From Marivivens donghaensis (lineage in GTDB: Bacteria > Pseudomonadota > Alphaproteobacteria > Rhodobacterales > Rhodobacteraceae): 64,000 nt of DNA. Positions within the stretch are counted from its first letter, which is position 1, and each line of letters opens with the position of its first letter. Below the pieces are notes generated by a model that had not been told where the DNA came from, searched no databases, and worked only from the letters and a program-made list of their open reading frames with translations. Positions 63,660-64,000 of the stretch are shown one piece after another. The position numbers and the translations under genes are program-made. The stretch spans positions 62,001 through 126,000 of the forward strand of contig NZ_JAATOP010000008.1 in assembly GCF_011806565.1 (NCBI RefSeq). The letters run 5' to 3'.

Positions 63660-64000
63660 TCCACCGTGACGCCTGCGCCTTTCATGGCGTCGATGGCGGC
63701 GGAGAGGGAGCCGTCGAAGTCGATGGCGCGACAGTGGTCCAAGGACACGGTGACTTTGTAGCCGAGGTTGGCGGCGTCGATGGCGGAGTAGTTCACGCAG
63801 AAATCGGTGGCGAGGCCGACGATGGTGAGCGTGTCGATGCCCTTTTCCTTGAGGTAGCCGTGCAGGCCCGTGGGGGTCTCGTGGTCGTTCTCGAAGAAGG
63901 CGGAGTAGCTGTCGATCTCGGGGTTGGTGCCTTTGCGGATGATGATGTTGCCGCCGTCGCGCAGCACGGCGTGAAGGTCCGCGCCCTTGGTGTTCTGGAC
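63656..64000 (-). CDS. pncA: Nicotinamidase (partial, 5' end outside window)
   Basis: The C-terminal 114 residues are present; the frame remains open at 64000. VQNTKGADLH at the edge is the region after the metal histidine of the family, and TIVGLATDFCVNYSAIDAANLGYKVTVSLDHCRAI holds the catalytic cysteine of the D-K-C triad in TDFCVNYSA. It deamidates nicotinamide to nicotinate, the substrate of PncB in the same operon. The catalytic aspartate and metal site lie beyond the edge. Confidence 0.92.
   Translation of the reverse strand, partial: VQNTKGADLHAVLRDGGNIIIRKGTNPEIDSYSAFFENDHETPTGLHGYLKEKGIDTLTIVGLATDFCVNYSAIDAANLGYKVTVSLDHCRAIDFDGSLSAAIDAMKGAGVTVE

Overview
The window is a stretch of an alphaproteobacterial chromosome, most likely Rhodobacterales (roseobacter/Rhodobacteraceae). 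The reasons are high GC, dense operons with ATGA/GTGA overlaps, an IalB-family protein, the serC leader RNA motif upstream of serC-serA, Hint/choice-of-anchor-L secreted proteins, and a SelD fused to an oxidoreductase. Nearly everything is ordinary housekeeping or transport. No rRNA, tRNA, CRISPR array, insertion sequence or prophage was seen.

Layout. 1-9.1 kb: membrane-bound ferritin mbfA, then gpmI, an EnvC-like amidase activator, ctpA and rppH on the plus strand, facing a lytic transglycosylase and rnr on the minus strand. 9.2-16.2 kb: dapE and dapD (lysine/diaminopimelate synthesis) flank a two-gene Hint-domain operon and a small unknown gene; a LOG-family hydrolase and gluconokinase follow. 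16.3-28.2 kb: a complete sugar-uptake island. LacI regulator, TIM-barrel epimerase and Gfo/Idh oxidoreductase run leftwards; a CUT1 ABC transporter, GH2 beta-mannosidase-like enzyme and a second epimerase and oxidoreductase run rightwards from a shared control region. 28.2-35.2 kb: HVA1, rlmN, IalB, TSUP permease, serB, then the serC leader with serC-serA, so all three steps of phosphorylated serine synthesis are present. 35.3-43.4 kb: a metallophosphatase, mnmH converging on selD (selenouridine tRNA modification), and an ABC/FtsX/AttH-lipocalin operon reading into selD. 43.5-55.5 kb: thiolase, pbpC with a very large alpha-2-macroglobulin, yaaA, recQ, yggT. 55.6-59.3 kb: thioesterase, UMF1 transporter, mepA, phytase-esterase-like protein. 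59.3-64 kb is the least ordinary part: a 484-base interval with a structured micro-transcription unit and a repeat array before arfB, an isolated AT-rich P-loop ATPase, and a pncA/MrcB_N/pncB operon.

Strongest unexplained signals. (a) 59400-59618: an 18-codon ORF whose Shine-Dalgarno is complementary to 15 bases of the 16S 3' end, a stop codon inside a hairpin, an internal anti-Shine-Dalgarno and a strong terminator, just upstream of the ribosome-rescue gene arfB. (b) A stand-alone McrB N-terminal-like domain translationally coupled to pncA inside a NAD-salvage operon, next to a horizontally acquired Sll1717-like ATPase. (c) A 10-bp perfect hairpin covering the Shine-Dalgarno of the UMF1 transporter. 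(d) An orphan terminator and possible small RNA at 13.8-13.9 kb. (e) A Hint protein without a catalytic cysteine, coupled to one that has it.

All functional names rest on reading motifs and family resemblance by eye. No similarity search or RNA folding program was run.
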